A program made the position numbers and the translations under genes. 8,622 bases of DNA, taken from positions 1 to 8,622 of the forward strand of contig JAEYOL010000094.1 of NCBI GenBank assembly GCA_023411775.1, given 5' to 3'. This stretch comes from Bacteroidota bacterium. GTDB lineage: Bacteria > Bacteroidota > Bacteroidia > Chitinophagales > Chitinophagaceae. The notes below the pieces were generated by a model. The model did not search any database and was not told the DNA's origin. It worked only from the letters and a program-made list of their open reading frames with translations. Within the stretch, counting starts at the first letter, position 1. Every line of letters begins with the position of its first letter. Shown one piece after another: positions 6,140-8,622 of the stretch.

Positions 6140-6505
6140 AAACTCACTGTCGTTCGTCGTTATAATGGTCAGCCAGTATGAATCGCTGCTATTTTTACAA
6201 TCTCTATACATATTTTCTTTCAGCCCGCAGCGCCGGTAAAGTGGTATCAAACTTTGGATTTAGATAGTATTGGCATCCATCCCCCACTAAAGCATGAAGT
6301 ATGGACGTCGAAGCATTGGATTAGAAACCTTGAATTTATACCGGAACATGAAAAAATACGTTTCAAACACCAGAAAAATCCCGGGTAATGAACTTTGATG
6401 AGTAAAGCAGCGTTATCGGCGCCCGGGCTCTCTTGAATCCGAAGGTCCACTTAACTGGTAGAGTATTTTTTACCATTCGTAATGGAATTCGTCCACGAAA
6501 CAAAA

Positions 6506-6542
6506 TTTTGTACTTAGTTAACAGGATGTACAGATAGTTTTA
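6506..6542 (+). promoter_or_regulatory. Weak candidate promoter for the kinase/regulator operon
   Basis: TTTTG at 6506-6510 and TAGTTTTA at 6535-6542 resemble the Bacteroidota -33 (TTTG) and -7 (TAnnTTTG) elements. The gap of 24 bases is longer than usual and the last base of the -7 box is off consensus. It would give a leader of about 75 bases before the ATG at 6625. The -33 part lies in a perfect 12-bp palindrome, ACAAAATTTTGT (6500-6511). Confidence 0.25.
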
Positions 6543-6593
6543 TACCTGGTAAACGTTCTACCACCACACATGAGAAAAACAGAGAAATCAACA

Positions 6594-6609
6594 GGTTTAT
6601 TAATAAACC
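6594..6609. repeat. Perfect 16-bp inverted repeat before the kinase start
   Basis: GGTTTATTAATAAACC is a perfect palindrome ending 15 bases before the kinase ATG. As DNA it could be an operator for a dimeric regulator. As RNA it would form only a small hairpin with a tight loop. LytTR regulators usually bind direct rather than inverted repeats, so autoregulation through this site is only a possibility. Confidence 0.4.
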
Positions 6610-6624
6610 GTAACCGCTGCTTTT

Positions 6625-7632
6625 ATGATCAAGGATTTGGTTCTCAGAATTGTGTTTATTCCGCTGCTGGGGATTGGGCTTCCGCTCATCTCCCGTCTGA
6701 TCGACTATAGCAGGTATTCTGTTTTCGAGTTAATTACTGCTAATATATTTTTCATTTTTACTTCTCTTGCGATTTGGGCCGGGTGCAACTGGATCCATAT
6801 CAAATTGAGACCGCTTTACAGGCCGATTTCCAATCCATTTTCAAAAATTGCAGCGGTATGCCTGGTGTCTGCCTTATATGGTGCCTGTACCGGTGGTCTT
6901 TCCGCACTGGTGTGGTTAAAAATTTCGCGCGAACCCTTCAATTGGACCGGTGTATATACTTTCATCCTGGCCTGTGTAGCTGCCGTGATCATTTTTACAC
7001 TGGTTTATGAAATCATATTCCTCAGCAAAGAACGCGAACTTGATAACAGGATCGTGGACCAGCTCGACAAAGAACTTACCCATGCGGAATTGCAGGCACT
7101 GACCAATGAGATGGATCCTCATTTCCTGTTCAACTCACTGACAACATTAAACCATCTTATTCTTAACGAACCGAAACAGGCGCATCTCTTCAACAACAGG
7201 CTGGCACAGGTTTACAAATATTTTTTGATCAATAAAAACAAGGAACTGATACCGCTCCAGGATGAACTTGAATTTATTGAAAGCTATTTCTATTTACTGC
7301 AGATCCGCCACGACAATAAACTGCATCTCGATACCCACCTGGATGAGAAACTGGCGAAAGTGATGATACCACCCTGTTCACTGCAGATCCTGGTGGAAAA
7401 TGCCATCAAACACAACGAATTTTCTGATGCTAACCCTTTGCACATAAAGGTTTCGCTGAATGACCACTACCTGCAGGTAAGCAATAATACCAAGCCGAAG
7501 CTATACGCTGTTAACTCAACAGGCATTGGTTTAAAGAACCTGAGTTCAAGGTACAAGCTTCTTTTTCGCAAAGACATTACCATTTCAACAACCCGTGAGA
7601 ATTTCACTGTTAAACTACCGTTGATAACCTAA
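6625..7632 (+). CDS. LytS-type sensor histidine kinase (PF06580 His_kinase family)
   Basis: A 335-aa membrane kinase. Four transmembrane helices fill the N-terminal 130 residues (about 7-24, 34-53, 75-97, 110-132) with no large extracellular sensor domain, so it probably senses within the membrane or through its loops. A short helical linker (133-155) leads to the His_kinase signature NEMDPHFLFNSLTTLNHL, with the phosphorylated histidine at H166. The ATP-binding part has an N box (LVENAIKHN, 256-264, N259) and a G box (STGIGLKNLSSRYKLLF, 298-314). Length and layout match the common Bacteroidota LytS-like kinases. The start at 6625 begins right at the first membrane helix. The next gene, 16 bases on, encodes the matching LytTR regulator, so they form one operon and signalling pair. 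The stimulus is unknown. Confidence 0.93.
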   Translation: MIKDLVLRIVFIPLLGIGLPLISRLIDYSRYSVFELITANIFFIFTSLAIWAGCNWIHIKLRPLYRPISNPFSKIAAVCLVSALYGACTGGLSALVWLKISREPFNWTGVYTFILACVAAVIIFTLVYEIIFLSKERELDNRIVDQLDKELTHAELQALTNEMDPHFLFNSLTTLNHLILNEPKQAHLFNNRLAQVYKYFLINKNKELIPLQDELEFIESYFYLLQIRHDNKLHLDTHLDEKLAKVMIPPCSLQILVENAIKHNEFSDANPLHIKVSLNDHYLQVSNNTKPKLYAVNSTGIGLKNLSSRYKLLFRKDITISTTRENFTVKLPLIT

Positions 7633-7648
7633 ACCAAACCATTTTACC

Positions 7649-8407
7649 ATGTTAAACACTGTAATTATTGAAGATGAAAGACCGGCATTGGAAAACCTCG
7701 TAACCAATCTTACCTCGCTTGCTGACGATATACACGTAACAGCCCGATTGACCAGTGTACGGGAAAGCATTGAATACCTTTCACAGCAACCGGCTGTGGA
7801 CCTCATCTTTAGCGATGTGCAATTAAATGACGGGCTCTCTTTCGAGATCTTTAACCAGGGTGATGTTCGAATACCCGTAATATTCATTACAGGCTACGAT
7901 GAGTTTATGATGAATGCATTTGAATATAATGGTATCGATTACCTGCTTAAACCTGTCGATAAAGACGATTTGCGTAAAGCACTTACCAAATACCGGATGC
8001 TGGAAAAACATTTTACCAATCATCATTCGCTCAACAGCCTGTTGAAATATGTAGGTGATCATAAGAAAAAACGCATCCTCGTTAAAAAAGGAATGGAGAA
8101 TATTTCCCTGCGCCTGGATGATGTGGTATTATTTTATACAGAAAATAAGATCGTGTATGTCGTAGATCGCTGGGGTAAAAAATACCTGGCCGATAAAAAC
8201 CTTGGTGAAATGGAGAATGAACTTGATGAAAACACTTTTTTCCGGGCAAACCGCCAGTACATTGTCAACATCAATTTTATCCGCGGATTCAAAGCTTATG
8301 AAAAAGTAAAACTAATCGTTGACCTCACCCTCCCCGATCTCAATCACAGTGTGATCATCAGCCAGGAGATGGCGCCGCAGTTTAGGGAGTGGATGCATAA
8401 TGCGTGA
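7649..8407 (+). CDS. LytTR-family response regulator (receiver plus LytTR DNA-binding domain)
   Basis: A 252-aa two-domain regulator. The receiver domain (about 1-118) has the acidic pocket E8/D9, the phospho-acceptor D56 (IFSDVQLNDG), T81 (FITGYDEF) and K101 in LLKPVDK. A linker (about 119-138) leads to a LytTR DNA-binding domain (about 140-250) with RILVKKGMENISLRLDDVVLFYTENKIVYVV, the usual FFRANRQYIVNINFI helix region (197-211) and a final strand segment. All catalytic receiver residues are present, so it should be phosphorylated by the kinase encoded 16 bases upstream. LytTR proteins bind pairs of direct repeats near promoters. No target site could be assigned with confidence here. It is divergent from the D-amino-acid-type operon and might regulate it, but no evidence beyond position supports this. 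Confidence 0.94.
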   Translation: MLNTVIIEDERPALENLVTNLTSLADDIHVTARLTSVRESIEYLSQQPAVDLIFSDVQLNDGLSFEIFNQGDVRIPVIFITGYDEFMMNAFEYNGIDYLLKPVDKDDLRKALTKYRMLEKHFTNHHSLNSLLKYVGDHKKKRILVKKGMENISLRLDDVVLFYTENKIVYVVDRWGKKYLADKNLGEMENELDENTFFRANRQYIVNINFIRGFKAYEKVKLIVDLTLPDLNHSVIISQEMAPQFREWMHNA

Positions 8408-8431
8408 GCAGGGAGGTAGTCGGGAGGCAGG

Positions 8432-8480
8432 AGTTCGTAGTTCGTAGTTCGTAGTTCGAAGTTCGGAGTTCGTAGTTAGT
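8432..8480. repeat. Seven tandem copies of a 7-bp unit (AGTTCGT)
   Basis: Starting 24 bases after the regulator's stop codon, seven 7-bp units run without a gap: AGTTCGT three times, AGTTCGA, AGTTCGG, AGTTCGT and AGTTAGT. The variants differ only at the fifth or seventh base. The block is non-coding and ends in more degenerate TAG/CGT-rich sequence. Copy number may vary between strains through slippage. No function is evident. Confidence 0.9.
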
Positions 8481-8483
8481 ACA

Positions 8484-8507
8484 ACGTCTGACGTCCACGT
8501 CTGACGT
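8484..8507. repeat. Two copies of the palindromic 11-mer ACGTCTGACGT
   Basis: ACGTCTGACGT occurs at 8484-8494 and 8497-8507, separated by CC. Each copy is an odd palindrome (ACGTC-T-GACGT). The two together make a 24-bp block rich in GACGT half-sites, placed just behind the heptamer array. It could be a protein-binding site pair or part of the same family of simple intergenic repeats. Confidence 0.8.
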
Positions 8508-8622
8508 GCGGAACGAAGCTGGCAACTCGTAGCTAGTGGCTCATAGCCCGTGGGTATTAGTTGTGAGTGTCCTGTCTGTCGAATATCTACTAAGAGGCCT
8601 CGTTTAGTAGCCGGTCACAATC

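Larger units (their letters stand above)
5784..6624. other. Long intergenic region without a convincing gene
   Basis: About 840 bases separate the divergent permease operon and kinase gene. The left part (5898-6041) is rich in hairpins: 5903-5931, GGTC/GACC at 5932-5944, 5973-5992, and CCACGA/TCGTGG at 6024-6041. Two of these have T-tails on opposite strands. The middle holds a 17-bp direct repeat (5995-6011 and 6123-6139). From 6182 to 6385 the plus strand stays open for 68 codons without an ATG start and reads protein-like (for example HPPLKHEVWTSKHWIRNLEF), perhaps a gene remnant. Minus-strand frames at 5834-6022 and 6247-6450 look like chance. The right part (6470-6624) holds small palindromes and is the likely promoter zone for the kinase. 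Confidence 0.5.
8408..8622. other. Non-coding tail after the regulator
   Basis: The 215 bases after the regulator hold the heptamer array, the ACGTCTGACGT pair and degenerate repeat-like sequence (CTCGTAGCTAGTGGCTCATAG). Near the edge an inverted repeat, CTACTAA (8587-8593) with TTAGTAG (8604-8610), encloses the palindrome GAGGCCTC. It has no T-tail, so it is not a standard intrinsic terminator. No gene is seen. Confidence 0.6.

Noticed and set aside
6247..6450. Minus-strand 67-codon open frame
   Set aside because: Its translation is rich in Cys and Phe with no motif, and it lies opposite the more protein-like plus-strand frame. Treated as chance.
8432..8507. CRISPR array
   Set aside because: The units are 7 and 11 bases long with no unique spacers of normal length. 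They are simple tandem repeats.

Overview
The window looks like chromosomal DNA from a member of the Bacteroidota, probably near the Chitinophagaceae. This is an inference from several things: a membrane LytS-type kinase paired with a LytTR regulator, coding starts without Shine-Dalgarno sequences, a BON-domain small protein, moderate GC by eye, and short tandem intergenic repeats of a kind I associate with that group. No rRNA, tRNA, CRISPR array, transposase or phage gene was seen.

Layout. (1) 1-821, minus: the first 273 codons of a phospholipase D / ClsB-like cardiolipin synthase whose 3' end lies outside the window. It is preceded at 838-957 by a textbook TPP (thiamine pyrophosphate) riboswitch and an intrinsic terminator. 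A 10-bp pairing between the aptamer and the terminator gives a complete transcriptional on/off switch. TPP control of a phospholipid-synthesis-type gene is the most unusual signal in the window. (2) 1041-1298, minus: a small protein of unknown function. It is divergent from (3) 1433-1744, plus: a small BON-domain protein. (4) 1765-5783, minus: a tight four-gene operon, read gntP-family permease, RidA-like deaminase, D-threonine aldolase / D-serine dehydratase-type PLP enzyme, then M19 dipeptidase. (5) 5784-6624: about 840 bp without a convincing gene. It holds hairpins, two oppositely oriented terminators, a 17-bp direct repeat and a possible gene remnant. (6) 6625-8407, plus: a LytS-type sensor kinase and LytTR response regulator pair. 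(7) 8408-8622: non-coding, with a 7 x 7-bp tandem repeat and a palindromic 11-bp repeat.

How the genes may work together. The four-gene operon reads as a D-amino-acid scavenging unit. A permease of the family that includes the D-serine importer DsdX would bring in the substrate. The M19 dipeptidase would release D-residues from dipeptides. The PLP enzyme would cleave or deaminate a D-hydroxyamino acid. The RidA homologue would hydrolyse the reactive enamine/imine made by a dehydratase. The kinase/regulator pair is transcribed divergently from this operon and could control it, but no sequence evidence ties them together.
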